A stretch of DNA of 64,000 bases from Stercorarius parasiticus. Taxonomy: Eukaryota > Chordata > Aves > Charadriiformes > Stercorariidae. The stretch covers positions 42,307 through 106,306 of the forward strand of contig VWZL01002829.1 in assembly GCA_013396915.1 (NCBI GenBank). Reading direction: 5' to 3'. How positions within the stretch are numbered: the stretch's first letter is position 1; each line of letters begins with the position of its first letter. Both the position numbers and the translations under genes were made by a program. Shown here piece after piece: positions 1 through 14,500 of this stretch. The notes beneath the pieces were generated by a model that did no database searches, was not told the origin of the DNA, and worked only from the letters and a program-made list of their open reading frames with translations.

Positions 1-530
1 GTTCTATTGAAAAATAATTTTGGGACTTCTCGTGGCTTTAGATCGTAACTTTTCTGCTTTTTCTTTCAGGAGAGGTTTGTGTGCTTGTGGGAAGGGAAGA
101 TCCAGACAGAAAATTACCCACTTTTGTATAGAAACACTAGGAAGTAGGTTTTTATGCAATAGTTTACTGAAATACCTTTGGTTTTGCCAGTAGATGTCAC
201 TGTGGATAAAAAATACCAGTGCTTAGTAGACAAAGGAGGTAATTTGCTAAATGAAAATTCATCCTTTGAAAGTAGATTGGGGGGGAACAATTTTTTCCTC
301 AAGAATGACTTTTTTCAGCTTAGAAAAATGGATTTCTTACTAATCAGAACATCTGTTTTTGCCCCCTACAATCCTGATTTTTTTGGTTATCTTCGCCCGA
401 CTTGGGTAAGTTCATGGCTTTCTGTCTGACATCCTAGGGGCGTCCGTGTCCGAGCGTGCTCCTCTTCAGCTTTATTCCAAAAGCATTTAGTGTTTGGAGG
501 TTGCTTTAATAAGCACCGGTTGTCGCTACA

Positions 531-550
531 GCGTGTGTGTGTGTGTGTGC
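531..550. repeat. (GT)n microsatellite
   Basis: An uninterrupted run of about nine GT dinucleotides lies in the upstream intron. Confidence 0.9.
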
Positions 551-3500
551 GGGGAATTGGACATGGAGGAAGTGGCTTCATTAAGGTTGATTTGGAGGGG
601 GGAGCGAGATGAGGAAAAAAAATTGCCCATATGATTGGCTGGGAGAATAGCTCTGAATTATGGGATCCATCTGTTTCCTGTAATGAATTCATAAACCCAT
701 CAAACAATGACCTGAACGAATTGCTGAAGGAAAAAAAAATAATAATACACTGGCATGATATGTTTAACGCAGTGAGGCATTGGCGTTGTATAATCAAAAA
801 TTCTTCTCACATCCAGCACTTTGTAATGGAGCTGCTGTGTTTAATAGAAGCTGTAAATAAATCCTGTCACAGTAGCAGCCAAGAATGCATTTCTGGGTTT
901 AACTGTTTCTCTTCTGGAATGTCTGGTCCTTGAAGGCTTTAGAAACGCAAGTTTTATAGAGCTGGAGTGGGGGATTCTGAAATATACAGAAATGTTAATG
1001 AGGTGAACGAAAGGAAAAAGCTGCCATAAATCAGTATTATGTGGATTAACCAGTTTCTTTCATTTATGCATGTTCTTCCCTTATGTCGTAGAAATGTACT
1101 TAAAAGCTATTGTTGTAATTGAAATCTGTTAGACTGATCCTATTCATTATATTAATAAAATCCACCTACAATTGCTTGTAACACTTTTTTATGCAGTTGG
1201 GATTCCCGAGATTGTAATCATCAAAAAGCATATGGAGTAATTATTGGATTTGTTTGGGTAAAATTGGATTAAGAAGTTTAGATACCATTAAGTACTGATA
1301 ATTATTACAAGCAAGCTTGTTGTTTAGTATATGTTCAGCTCTCAGAATGTGAAATAAGCAGATACCCATCACAAACATCTTAAGAGCAAGCAATCTCAAG
1401 GCTTTTATTTTCCGCCTTTAATTGTATTTTTGCAAGAGGCTTTCTACTAAATGTTTTTGCTTTAGCTCTTTAATCATGTGCTAGTTATGAAAATCACTTT
1501 GTATTAAACCCCTTCCCCTGTACATTTTAAAGAATATTTTTAGCATTAAGGCAAATTTAGCCATACATTTTAATTCCTGGATTTCAGACGGCTGCCCACA
1601 GAAGATTAGCCGTGACCTTGTATTACTTTCAGGTGAAAGGGGAGTCTGGCTGCTCCTCGAGGGGCTGGCGAGGGCTCTCTAGAGAGGGGCAGGTTGGTCC
1701 TTGGGTCTGATTCAATGTCTAGCACAGAGAGCATCCCTGCTCCTGCAGCCCCACCGCCCACAGGCACCGCCTGCTCCAGGCAAAAGGCTGCTCTTGGCTC
1801 TGCTTTTAGCCTGCACTTGGCTAAAATATGATGGTTTTGTACATTGTACCTTCTGCGAGGGATAGCCATCATGTCAAAATGCATCCCTCGCGGGAAAGGA
1901 GAATGTCTACGTGGGTTATAAAGAAGCTCTTAGAGCAAATATCGTAGGACAATTAATAATTAGGAAATCTAATGTAGACACTTTGAACGGTAGGTATTTC
2001 TCATGGTGCATATCAAATGAAGATTGCTGCTTAAACGTTGCTGAAGATGACTTTAATAAATAGGTGTTGAGCTTTTTCAAAGAATACAGTTGTATTGTCT
2101 TTGTAACATATATTCTCCAAATATTATTGCTGTATTTGAAGTCTAAATTTGAAGGCTCAATTCTATCCTGACATGAAGCTGGAATTTGGGAATGGAGCCC
2201 ATTCCTATGATGTTGTTCACTCTTTTTGCTTTATTTCCTGTCAGTGGTGTAATTAAACGGTTATTTTCCAGCTACTGTGATTTGTATACACAGTATTCTT
2301 GCAAGAACTTCCATTTAACTAACCTTAAAGAGGTTTTGATGTACAAAATAAAAAACACCTTGCTGTGCTGATTAGAGGAAAAAGCAATAATATTAATATG
2401 CAGAAATATTTTTTCTGAAGTACAGAGATTCTGGTATTTTGATTTTCTTTGTTCTTTTCTCTTGTCTATGATTCAGATATGTAGAGGGGAACATTGTTTC
2501 TAGCACTGAAATCGTGTGTCTCTGGCCAGACCTTTGTGACGAGACAGCTTTGTTAATTTACAGTAAAGCAAAAAGTGTTGTGTATTCTATGACTTGCATT
2601 AGTGATGGCTTATATATATGCACATCTATTTGGAAGTATCAGGTGTGATTTATATATACGCAGCACTAAGAATATAATACTTTTTTAAAAAGCAGCCTGT
2701 CTTGCTCTTTGAAATGTTTCAAATTAATTAATATGCCTTAAGAAAATCTTAGGGCCAGACAAATACCGGCTCTGCTGGCATTGTGCCAGTTAGTGGTTTT
2801 AATGCCCTTGTACCCTTTCTTAATTCCATGGAAAGATTGTTTCATAGTTTAAAAAAATAGGCAAATCGAAGCAGGCTCTATTTTCTCACTTTGCCATGCG
2901 GTTGTCCCTTCCAGCCTTTTTTCCCAGCTGATCGGGATCTTGGAGCACGCAGTGTTCGGTGGCCAGGGCTGAGCTGGCTGGGTGAGACGTCAGGTGGCAG
3001 TGATGGAGGGAGCAGTCCTCATCCCCATCCCGCTGCCACTTCTGTTACCTGTTCATCGCTTTTCCCTCGGATCTCCTGGCCCACAGCTTGTGTGGCTAGT
3101 CTGTTGTGTGGCTAGTCTTTTGTGTCCCAGTTGGAGAAACTTCTTGGCTGAAATGGTTTAGTAGTTTTCACAGATCAGGCTATGCCTGGAGTGCTCCTCC
3201 TGAATTTTGTGGCCGTGGTCAAATCGCATACAGCTTTTTTTCTGCTCTTCAGATGTAACGGGTAATTTCATTTTTTTTATATTCGAAGTTCCTTTTTTGT
3301 TACAGAAATAAGCACAGGTGAAATTGCTTATGCTTCCAAAGTAAAAGTCTGAGAAGCAAAGTGCTGATGGCTGCTGTCAAACTTGGCAGTATTTTCCTTT
3401 GTCTAAGTCTCTGCTCACTGTGACACCACCCTCAACACCCTTGGTGCCTGCTCACTCCTGTTGGGGAAGTCAGTTTTCCAGGTGTGCCAGAGCCTGGAGA

Positions 3501-3580
3501 GAGGCTGGGCACTGGTTTATAACATATGTATAACAACAGAGAGGCGATTTTGCACTTATTGAACCATATTTGTTGGATTT

Positions 3581-3748
3581 CCCAGAGAAGCTGTGGCTGA
3601 CCCATCCCTGGAGGTGTTCAAGGCCAGGCTGGACGGGGCTTGGAGCAACCTGGTCTGGTGGGAGGTGTCCCTGCCCAGGGCAGGGGGTGGCACTGGATGG
3701 TCTTTAGGGTCCCTTCCAACCCAAACCATTCAGTGATTCTTATGCTTG
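3581..3748 (+). mobile_element. CR1 LINE 3'-end fragment
   Basis: The block has the hallmark CR1 3' segment: CCCAGAGAAGCTGTGGCTG, then a 'catccctggaggtgttcaa' block, then a 'ggtcccttccaacc' block, and it ends in the gattct-type terminus typical of CR1. It is 5'-truncated, as most avian CR1 copies are. It is very similar over about 150 bp to the copy at 14386-14632, so both belong to the same or a close subfamily. Confidence 0.9.
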
Positions 3749-5228
3749 TGACAAGCTGGAAGAACACTTGGTTCTGTGCGTCTGGGAAGCCCAAAGGGTT
3801 TCTTTCTTCTGGGCAGCTCTGGCAGACACTGACAAGCGAGCTGAGCAAACCGGTGCAATTCCCCGCCAGGCACTGCTGTCCCCAGCCGGCGTTGTGCTGC
3901 TGTGCTCCCGGTACCCCCATCCCGGCTCCCTTGGGGCTGTTCCCTAAGAGCCCTGGTACTGCTGACCTCTCCGTCCCAAGCTGTGCTAGCAAAGCCCACT
4001 ACAGCCCAGTGTGGGTCTGGTCTGCTCATTTCGGGCAGGGTTAGTGTGGTGTACATCAAGTGTGTGCCTGGAGGGCAAATGTAGAAGACTAGGGTGTCCT
4101 GAAATGCTTGATACAAAGGTTTAGGTAAAGACTACGGAAAAACAAAAGCTTTGTGTGAGTGCTGAATAAGCTGGTAGATCAGGTATTTTAATTTGGTTTT
4201 TGGGAGATCATTAGAAGCCTGAAAATAAATGCTTTCATGGCCATAGGCAGTGTGATTTGATGTTAATATATGCAATCTCACATCCCAAACTGAGAAACTG
4301 CTGAACTAGAAAGGCAGTGGGTGCTCTAGATGGGTGCAGTCATTTACAGTGCAGTTAAAATGAATACTGATTTACAAATAACTGTAAAAAATTATTTTTC
4401 TGCAATGTAAACTTTAGTCACAAACGTATGTCTTCGGCCCATCCTACAGACTGGTCGAGACATTCATTAAATGAGAGAGAAGGTGAGATATGCTGAGGTG
4501 TTCTTTCTGTCCTAGTGTGAACTGCTTGACTGGTTTGGTACCTGTAGTGGGTGTGCTCTGCATATACTGGGGAATTAGTACGTTTCCGTGAAAGACAAAA
4601 CCTTTTTTATCATTAAAAGTAGCGCTAACATTGATTAAAATGATGTTCATGCTTTACACATTGGAATCCATTTTGCAGCTGAAGTTGAGTGCGTCTTACT
4701 ACAGATGAGACAGTTTTCCTGTAGTCACTTGTGACGGGGGAAGGAGAATGGTGCAGCATGTTTGTCCTCGTGCCCATTTCCTTCTGTTCTTGCAAATGTG
4801 TAGCTTGGTAGAAAACTGAAATGTGGTTTACGTATTTCAGTGTCAGTTTAGAAAGGAGAAGTGCTCTGCAGAGGAACATTGTTTGGGAACTTTGCAAAGT
4901 GTGGGGATGGCTCTTGGGCACTTCAGTGGGGGATCTGTATTCTGGTACATAAACTGGACAGCTATACAAAATCAGTGTTTTTAGACATAGATTTCAAAAT
5001 GATTATATAAAATGTTTCAAGAGGCTGCATACATAGTAAACTAGCCCTGAGTTCTGGTTGTAACACTTTTCTATTTAGAATATATTTTATGTATTTTATA
5101 GTCCGTGTTTTGCCAACTGTTGTTTGAGAAACTGAAAAACATTATCCTTTTGCTCAGTTCCAGAAAAAAAACAACAAACATAACTTTTCTGATATTAAAG
5201 CAGTTTTTTATTTGTTTTTTTAATGCAG

Positions 5229-5555
5229 TGCCAGAACCTATTAAGACCAGTTTAAGCCAGCCCCAACCTGCTGGTACCGGTACCAGTACTTCCACCAGCA
5301 CTATCACCAACAGCAGCAATGGCAAGCGTGCGTCTGCTAATGGGCAGCAGCCAGCTGCATCCCGCTACCTGCCTCGTGAGGTGCCTCCACGCTTCCGCCA
5401 GCAAGAACAGAAGCAGCTCCTAAAGCGGGGTCAGCCACTGCCCACTGGGACTCTGACCGGCACCAGCCCAGCACAAGGTACTGGACAAGCAGGGGCCAGT
5501 CCTCCTCCGCAGCAAGGAGCAGGTGGACAGCATCATCCCAGTAAGACCCAAACCG
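5229..5555 (+). CDS. TNRC6C: TNRC6C exon A, long-isoform N-terminal segment
   Basis: The acceptor is a T-rich tract ending in tgcag at 5228 and the donor is CCG|GTAAGA after 5555. It starts with two bases that complete a codon and ends with one base (G) that joins AT at 21948 to give Asp. It encodes a Pro/Ser/Thr/Gly-rich, low-complexity stretch and then the conserved block [20 protein letters not shown], which is shared with the N terminus of TNRC6A. It contains no Met, so an upstream start outside the window is required. A nearer GTAAGA at 5541 is another possible donor but would break the frame to the next exon. Confidence 0.93.
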
Positions 5556-8500
5556 GTAAGAATGGAAACCCAGTGGGATGTAGGCTGGTTCTTTATGTAG
5601 TTGTGCCCTCCACTGTTAGCACAGGTGTTGCTAAAACTTAAGGAATGTTAAGAATTGTGTTAAAATAACAGGATTTAAAGGGGAGTATATGCTGTTGCTC
5701 TTTTTCTTACAGAGTGTATTATGTCATTTCTTGAATCCAGTTATAAAAGGTTTTCTTAATTCTTTAGGTACTCAGACCTGTGGGGTCTTTTTCCAGTTTT
5801 TTTCAGTTTCTTTGTTAGTTATAATGGATATGATCTTGCAGACATTCAGATATTTCTTTAGCGATCGTTCTTACGGAAGAATTGTTAATTCGAGTATTTC
5901 CAAGTTTTTTACTATAATTTTGGCATTTTTAATATTCTTTAAAGAGAGTTTTGCATGTATATATAAATGAAAAATAGGAACTTTGCTTATGTTGTCTTGT
6001 GACACTTTTATGCCTTTATTTGCTTATACTCTCAGTTGTTATTTTCACATAAGCAAAATAGTATTTTGGGAAAAGTAGTTTGGTATCTTAGGCCATTCTA
6101 CCAGTTCATTCCATCCTTTGCAGATAGACACACTGACCTTTTGCCCATTGGAAACAGCGTATTGAGTAGTAAGTCTCTTAGCTACCTTTATTTCCTGAAG
6201 CTGCTGATGAGAAAATAAGCAGCTCCCTTCGTATTTGCTCTTCTGTTCTAGAGATTGTGTAACTTTTACAGTGGAGATGAGTTTAGTCAGTAATTGGTAT
6301 AAATGACCTTTTTCATCATTGCTGTATATGTATGTCGTGTTAGGCAGAGCAGGGAGTGTTCTAAGGTACGGTTATCTATGGCTTAGAAAAAGTTATCTGG
6401 ACTAAGGCACAAGGGGGGTTTTGATATCTTGAATATTAGTAATTTCTGTATGATCTCAAGTGTTGCTCATTATCACTCATGCTGTCAGACATCACAAAAT
6501 TTGGATCTGAACTGTCTGCAGTTTTTCCCTTTGGGCATTAGTGAATCTTTCACCATTTTTGCTGTACTTGCTGCTGTGCTACTGAATTCCGGCAGAGAAA
6601 ATGATTCGGTGTTGTCCTTAGTTTTAGTTAGATAAGAAAATCGTCTCTCTCAGAAATTACAGCTTTTATGGTTATCGAGATGCATTTGACAGTATTACTC
6701 AGCTGCTCCCCAGAAACACAAATCTGAAAAGACAAAATAAAACAGTTGTTTATTTACTTAAAATGTTGGGTTTTTTTAGGGAGGAAAAGAGCTTCTGCTT
6801 CTGTATTACTGATTATTTGGCTTTAGTGAGATGGAAAGTGATCAGTTCCCCCCAGTTAGAGCAGCATTCCCAGCTTTGTGAATCCCAGTTCAGCAGGGAT
6901 GGTGGCTACCATTTATGGCTTCTTTTTGATTTGGAGGTGTTTGTTAACGATCAGATTAATGTTCTGTGTTAGATATATTTATATATATAAAAGTGTATAT
7001 ATATATATATAGAGAGAGAGAGAGATGTTTTTTTATTTTCAGAAACTAATTATTTATGTGGTAAAGACAGATTGACCAACTCAAGTGGCTCAAGTTGGCT
7101 GAGGGTCAGTATTAGACGTCTTACAAGCATCATTATAGACATATCTGAAACATCTTTGTTTAGTCTTTAAGAAACATACTGTAAATCATGAAACAAAGTC
7201 CACTGTAAATCATAACATAATCCATAAAAGAATTTAGCTTGTAAGAGTAGAGTCCTAGCTGTCTGACTTTGATCTTACCAGATGCATTTGTACCTTGAAG
7301 GTTTAGACTTCTTTTACTGATTCTTATTTTAACTTGCTGTATAAACTAAGCACTTGTTTCTGTAGTTTGTCAGCCTGGCAACTATCAGCAGATGTTTTAC
7401 ACTGTTGCATTAGTTTGCTTTTTTACTGTCACTGTTGGAACAGTAAAAGCTAGTACTAATGGGAGGACGACTGCAGCAGCTTTTCCTCTTCATATTATAT
7501 TCCATATTGCACAAAACAAGTTAACCCATATCAAATTCTTAGCAGAAGTATTACTTGAAAGCAGTCATTGCAGAGTCAAAATTGTCAGGTTGTTGTTTAT
7601 GAAAGTCAAAACAAAAGCTTTCAAAGGCACCTGAAAATCCATGGGCAGTTCTTGGAGCAGGGAAGAGAATCTTAGGCGAAATCCTTGGCTACTTTTTTGT
7701 CTGCTGACAGCAGGAGGTTGTGTTTTGAGACTTTAATGGTTGCATCTTCCTCGGAGAAAGAACTTGCTGAACACCGTCAGATTAAGAGCTCAGTTAGTTC
7801 TCTTTCCAGCAGGTGGAGCATCAGCTCGTTTGCTAACTACAAACAGTTGCAGGAGAAAAAAATTATTCTATCTCGCTCAGTTTATAACCAGGACAGCTGT
7901 GTGCCTGGCTGCTCTGTGAGGCCGAGGAGGGAGCAGAGCATATCTCACTCCTGAGAGACCATTGTAGCCATGAAATACATACATTGACCGTCTCATTCAG
8001 TCTCTCATACTGGCTTCATCTTCACCTTGACAAGCATAAAGAGGAAAGAAGCAAGAAGAGTATTCAGGGAAGGCCAAAACCTTTTCATCTCAGCTATTAG
8101 GATTTGAGTAACTATTAGCCTTGTTGGGATTCAATATCCTGAAAACCTCCAGCACTTAAGTCATGAATTTTCCGTGAAATTTAATTCAAACTGGATCATA
8201 TTTTTGTGAATAGGAAAATGGAGAATTTTAAAAATGAGGATCCTGACTGAGCAATACACTGTCAGAAGGAAACTTTTTGCTTTTCTCCTTTTATCATCAG
8301 CAGGAACTGTATTCCTTTAAACGTCTGTTTCTGTTTCACTGGGCATTTAATTTACTAGAGTCTTTGCAAGTAAAAGTTATCTGGGGAAGCGAAGAAACGA
8401 AATAATCAAAAGTTGTTCATCAGAGAGTCGGCGTATGTGCCTGATGGACATATAAACAGGAATTTTGTCTGTCTGAACAGCATCTGTGTTGTAGAAGAGT

Positions 8501-11500
8501 GATCATTTCATGAACGTTATTAGACGTCTTCAAAGTCTAGAGACAGTTGATAACACGTCAGTGCTAAGGGTTTCTCCCTCTCTGGGGAGCTGGTTGCCTG
8601 ACCAGAGCCTGTCAGACCTGTGCTCGGTTCTGCCCAGGCAAGTCTCCATATGTGGCTGCTTTAGACTTGTGATCAATAATAGTAACTTTCTTTTGATGGA
8701 TGACCTGGTATTAATCAAGGAGCCAGGATTGTTGTAAGCTAGCATCTTGTATCCAGAAGATGCTTAATGGAAATTCATATCTGTCGCTTTTCTTTTTGTA
8801 GGATCATATTCCTGCATCGGTAACTTGAAATTATGCAATCACGTTCCTTCCAGGCCCTGTTTATAACTACCTGGATACAAGGAAGGCTGTTAGAGAGGCA
8901 CTGCCAGCCTCTCCACTGTAAAAATCACACAATTTATCTCTTTATTCTCTTATCAGCAGTCTGTGTTATCTACTGCCTTGGCCTATCCAAAACACTTATC
9001 AGAACTCTAACCGCAATGTCATGAATTAAAAAGGCTGTTCTGCCAATGTAAGGGAAGTGGGAATTAATGACCACTAATATATTCTTTGTCAGGTTTATCA
9101 TCTGGAAAGATCAGTGAAGTGGATGAGAGTAGTGATTTTTGTTTCTCTCTTAAGGTAATCTATAAAACATTAACTAGGCAAACTGTTAAGGGAATAAATT
9201 AAAACATTTCAAATTGTCTAGAATATTTTAGAAGTCTTACCCCTTGAAAACAGTCTCTTATTCATTGTTAACTATTGTGAAACTCTTTTCCGTAGTACTT
9301 TAGAGCAGTTCCTGTAGAATAGTTATTTGTCTGGAGCTTTTCTCTTGAGCTACAAAGCTTGTTCTTAACATGCCCCTTCTGTAATCCTTTTCGGGATTAC
9401 ACTGAAGGAAAGCTGTACCTGTAATTTGTGAGCACTGTTCTAAACATCTAGTCTAGTTTGTTATTTTTACTTAAAAGATGGAGCTTTTTATCTCTTCCCT
9501 CCCCACTTTGTCAACTAACTCCAATAAATGTGGTGAATAGTTAACTTCCCTCATTAAGGTGTGAGGCATTGAGGGAATGATCCTTTTGCCATGTGATCTA
9601 AAAGAATCAAGGTAATTTCTGGAAACTACCATGGGAGATTAAAAATAACAAGTAATATATCCTTCTTTGTTTCTTTACAAATTATGAAGTTTCTATAGGA
9701 GTCTCCAGGCAACCGCTGTGTGTTTGATGATTATAAGAACAAAGATCAAAAGAAGTAATCAGGTTTTTTGAAGATGCCTTTCACTTTTCCGCAATTCAGC
9801 AACGTGAAACCAGCATCCATCAACTCAAAAGAAACGTACCATGTCCTGCAGGAGTCACGATGAAACTTCTGCACTTCTTTTGTATTGGCGAGTAGAGTAT
9901 TTTGTGGAACAGATCTGCAACGTATGTCCAAAGTCTAAAAAGAAATGAAAGCAAGTAATTAATGCAGTGGTCAAAATGGGAGAACACACAAGCAGTGTGG
10001 AAACTGAAGTGTTAAATTTGTTTTATCTGTTCTTTTCTGGCAAGTGAGAATTTGACAGCAGTTCCAGAGATTTATTTTCCTGCTGTGGGTTGATGCCAGA
10101 TTCTGTGCTGAACTTTTTCCTATGAAGCTGGAAGTTTTATTTCCTCTTTCAAGATTTCTTTAGCTGCAGTTTGCATATTTATGCTTGTGGCATGGTATGT
10201 GCATGTTGAAGTAAGTGTTGTGGGCAGTTGGAAGATGCTGAGTGCCATTGTGTGGCAGGTTAACTCTTCTTATAAATCTGTTTGTATTAACTTTGCTTTT
10301 GATGATTTTTTTAGGAAGCAAGGTTAAAAAGAATGCTTACTGTTAACATCATGTCTGACAATAGTAATTTTAAACATCCAATCCTTTAACTGTGGGTTAT
10401 TTTCGAGTTCCTTCTAATAGGGCAATTTTACACAGTTGTAAAGTCAAATTTGGAGAAAAGTTTTAGGGAGAGATAATACTTCCTCTAAAACCAGTCAATA
10501 TAGTTGGAAAACACAGATAAGCTTTGACGTACAATTGTTTCATCAGATCTAGCAAAGTAATAGTGACCTTCATGCTAAATGCATGTTTGAACAACTGCCC
10601 AGTTTAGCTTATTGTACCTAGGGATGACTGTAGGTAAGGCATATATATGCAAAAGTAGTTCTAGAGTGTATGAATAAAGTCTCATTTCAAAAGTTTGAAA
10701 TAAGATTTAGCTTGATTTCCTGCAGACATGGCAAACAGGCCAATTTTTGACAAATAAACCGCATGTGAAAACTGCCTTTATGGAAATGATTTGCTGAACT
10801 TCATCTCTTTGGGGCCATATTCTGTAATTTCACTAGCAGAACATCTTTGCTGGCAAAACATTACTGTGATTTTGCTTTTAGTTGGAAAGTTACAGAATTC
10901 GAACCAGAAACTTTGAGAAGTTCATTTATTCTGGATCTTCCGTAAGCAGTGTTTTCCATATGTAATAGTTAAAACACTAAACGCTATAAAGTAGAAATCA
11001 AGGATTGGATAGTATATTTATTCACTTTCTTTGAACGCTTTCTTTGTATATAATTTCACATTTTCTATAGCAAATACACTTTAAAAAAAGTGTGATACGT
11101 AATACCTGGAAGATGTTCATTTTTGTATCATGGCTGTTGATCTTGAATGAAGGAACTAGCATGGTGATGTTTCTTTGTAAACACAGGAATTGGCTATTTC
11201 TACTACTTCTGTAGAAGATAACTCTATATAGCAAACACATAACGCTTATCTGCAGTGAAACTCTTTAACAGTTTCCAATTTTTACATCACTTGACTAGGT
11301 GTTGTCCATTATTTGCAAAGCAGTTCACTACAGCTCAGCACTATCCACAACATTTCTCCAACGCGGCTATGTAAAGTTTTCCTACTAGTGGGATCAAATT
11401 TGATGTTATGCTATTTGTTTAAAAAAAAAAAAAAGGAAATTACCAGAATTTGTTTCGATTACATCTTTTGCCAATAGTCTCATCGAATTAGTGTTGCAAA

Positions 11501-14500
11501 GGGATGTTCAGATACCACCAGGGGTTGCATGAGTGGTGATTATGTTTCTTTCTTCTCGGTTTGTTCCTCAGGGCTTTGTTTAGCATTTGGTAGTGCTTGT
11601 TCTGGTACATGTCCCTGGAAATCAGGCGGCGTTACCAAAGGTCACTAGTGACAGGTATATGTTTAGACAAAACGAAGTTTAAAAAAAAACATCATACAAG
11701 GATGAAAATGTAGCAGTTAACATGGAGATGGGATCTAGCCAGTAGGTACTGTCTGGATGTACTCTTCAGGGATGAACATCTCTGAAATGCATTAATGGGA
11801 AAGTCTGAGAGAGGTGAGTCTCGACTACTAAAGGGTTTTGTCTCCCATGTAAATTTAAAAAAATTCCATATAATGCTTGGAATATAGATAGAGAAGTAGC
11901 AACCGCTGTGTAGCACAAATACGGGCATTATGAATGAAAAATGATGGCAGAAACTCATCAGTAAACTAACCTTTGGAATGAATTTTTCTGTATTGTGTAT
12001 GTTATCTGACATCAGGCAGCAGACTGTGAAAAATAAATCTGCTGCTTCAAATCTATTTGACAGTAATTAGAATTTTTCAGCGGGAGAAGGAAAAATAGAA
12101 ATCTGTAAAAGGATAAATAACTGAGATGCCTTTATAGTTTTGCTGGCCTTACTTTCAAAGAGTGGAGCTGTGCAAAAATGTCATGAGTCAAAGGCCACTG
12201 CTTTTCCTCCAGAATCAGTAGACCTGCGTCCTACCTCTGGCTTCACTGCAGATGGCTCTTCTCTAGTGAGAGCCAGGTACATGATCTACTCAGGTGTCAG
12301 GGGAAACATGGTCAGGAGACAGAGAGTCTGGCAGGCTGTTAAACTGCGCAGATGGCAGTTTTCTGACAAAGCATGTGAAGAGACCGAGTAGCAGGATCTG
12401 TCTTCAATGGTGGGGGAGTAAAAGGTAGGAAGCAACTAACTAAGGTCAAAATGACCGGGAAATAAGTGTTTGGTCCTTGGGAAGAGCAGAAAAGGAGTAA
12501 CATCACGTGAAAATTATCAGAAAGCTGAATTTGCTCAGCTCAGGTACGATACTACAAGAAATAAATAACGAACAAAGAAGTTTCTAGCCATTAGGGAAAA
12601 ACCCAAAGAACAAACGATAACACTTTCCAAAGTCCATCAGTAGTAAAAGGAAGGCCAGTGGAACTGGCCTGGTGTTCAACAGGGAGAACCATTGATAGAT
12701 GGCATCAAGAATACGTTAAATGCCTTATCCCTTCATCTGTAAACTAATGATTGACTTGGAACTAAGACTACAGTGAGTTAGGGTACTTAAGGAAATAAAA
12801 TGTTTCCAACTGTCTGGAAGTGATTAAATTCATGGTAGCCTGCACTGAGGATGGGCTGGAGCAGTCTGGCCCACCAGCATTCTTTCAGAGTGTGAGAAGT
12901 CCAAAACAGAAAATAAACCAACCAATGTTAAAAGATGAGAAAGGAGAAACTGAGGAATTACAGAAGACTAAAAAAAAATAACCAAAGCAGCTATTTCTGT
13001 GCATTTAGAACTTTACAAGGGAGAAGTCCAGAGCCAAGATGGGTTTGTGGAGAGCCAGTGGTGCCAAAGGAGAGGAGCTCTCTGCCAGCAGTGCGGCAGG
13101 CACTGCAAAACGGGAGGGCAATGTCAACTTCCTACAGCATTTGTTAGTGCCCCAGAAGACTTTCACATGATGCATGTGTGGTATAATTGGGAAATATAAG
13201 ATGAAACTATTGTAAGAAGTGTCAGAGCCGCTCAGGAAGCTGTAGACAGAGGGTAGTCCTTACTGGCAAAATGAGAATGCTTTGAGTGAGAGTGCAGATT
13301 CGTACTCTTTGATATTTGCATCAGTCTTTCAGCTATAAAGAGCAGCCTTCATTAAATATTTGGATGATACCTAGCTGGAGAAGAGCGCAAGGCAACTGGA
13401 AGACAAAATGGCAGTATGGAGTAGTGGTGACAAAAATATATAATTGAATAAGAAAGAAAGAAAAGGGACAGGTTCTTTATTTTGGCCAGAGCAGCTCTGT
13501 ACACAAATAGGGTTACATGAGTATCACACTGCAAAAATGGATCTGGAGTTGGTCACAGGGTAAACCAGATTAATGGTGTCACATTGTTGAAAAGATGACA
13601 GACATACTGAGGGATATAAACCATTGCTTCCCGTGAGGCACTTCTGGTAAGGCCTGTGAATGTTGAGTCCAGTGTGGGGTACTGTGCCTTCGGAAGGAAG
13701 GGAACCAGCTGGAAGAAGCTCAGAGGAATGAGTAGAGACCTTGAGAACAAGCCTTGCAAAGAGTGAAGGAATTGAGCTGCTGAGTTGAAGGAAGACTGGA
13801 ATTGGAAATGCAGAAATACCTAAATGGCTGCTGCAAGGAAGAAAAGGATATGTTCTTAATGCCTGTGATGGATCGGATAAGATATAATGGACTTAAATTT
13901 CAACAGGGAAGATTTAAGGTTAGACGTTAGGAAAAACGTGCCATGAAAGCTATCTTAAGAAATGAGAGAGAGCACGTGAGGATGTGCAATCTCTGTTGCT
14001 GGAGGGCTTCCTTGGCGCGTTGGGCACGTGTCACAGTGCGTAACAGGAATGGTTGCTTAGATCAGGTGAGTGCTCTGCACAACCTCTCAAATCCCCTTTT
14101 TTTAGTCTTCAGGTATCTATAAAGATTTCAAATTTATCAAGACACGTGCCCTGTCAAGGCTGCTACAGGATGGGGCACGTGGAAGGGAGCAGATGCTCTC
14201 GGCCAGCACGGGCTGGAGTGGAAGCTGTGCTTCGTTTTGCCCCCGGGTTTTGGTGTGGGCTCTGACTCTTCCCTGGCGTTCTGTGTTGCATTCCTACGTA
14301 CCCCTCGCCGGTAAACATGTCCCCTTGATTTCGTGCCCTTGATAAGCACCTGCCTCCCTAAATTGAAGTTGATTACAGGAAGTACCCTCAAACTGGAAGA
14401 GCGGAGATTTAGATTGGATATTAGGAAGAAATTCTTTGCTGTGAGGGTGGTGAGCCCCTGGCCCAGGTTGCCCAGAGAAGCTGTGGCTGCCCCATCCCTG

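Larger units (their letters stand above)
1..5228. other. TNRC6C: Upstream intron of TNRC6C (partial)
   Basis: This AT-rich sequence ends in a clear acceptor (T-rich tract and AG at 5227-5228). I find no coding exon in it, and in particular no match to the lysine/glutamate-rich N-terminal exon expected upstream in TNRC6 genes. It holds a GT microsatellite at 531-550, GC-richer patches at about 1585-1880 and 2890-3115, and a CR1 3' fragment at about 3581-3748. The rest is unremarkable, though 600-1560 reads like slowly evolving noncoding sequence. Confidence 0.7.

Noticed and set aside
5541..5546. GTAAGA as the donor of exon A
   Set aside because: Ending exon A at 5540 gives a phase that does not match exon B, while ending at 5555 restores Asp and continues the expected [13 protein letters not shown] sequence.
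12140..12391. Open frame of 83 codons as a gene or exon
   Set aside because: No recognisable domain, no family resemblance, and no consistent splice sites; likely a chance frame in the intron.
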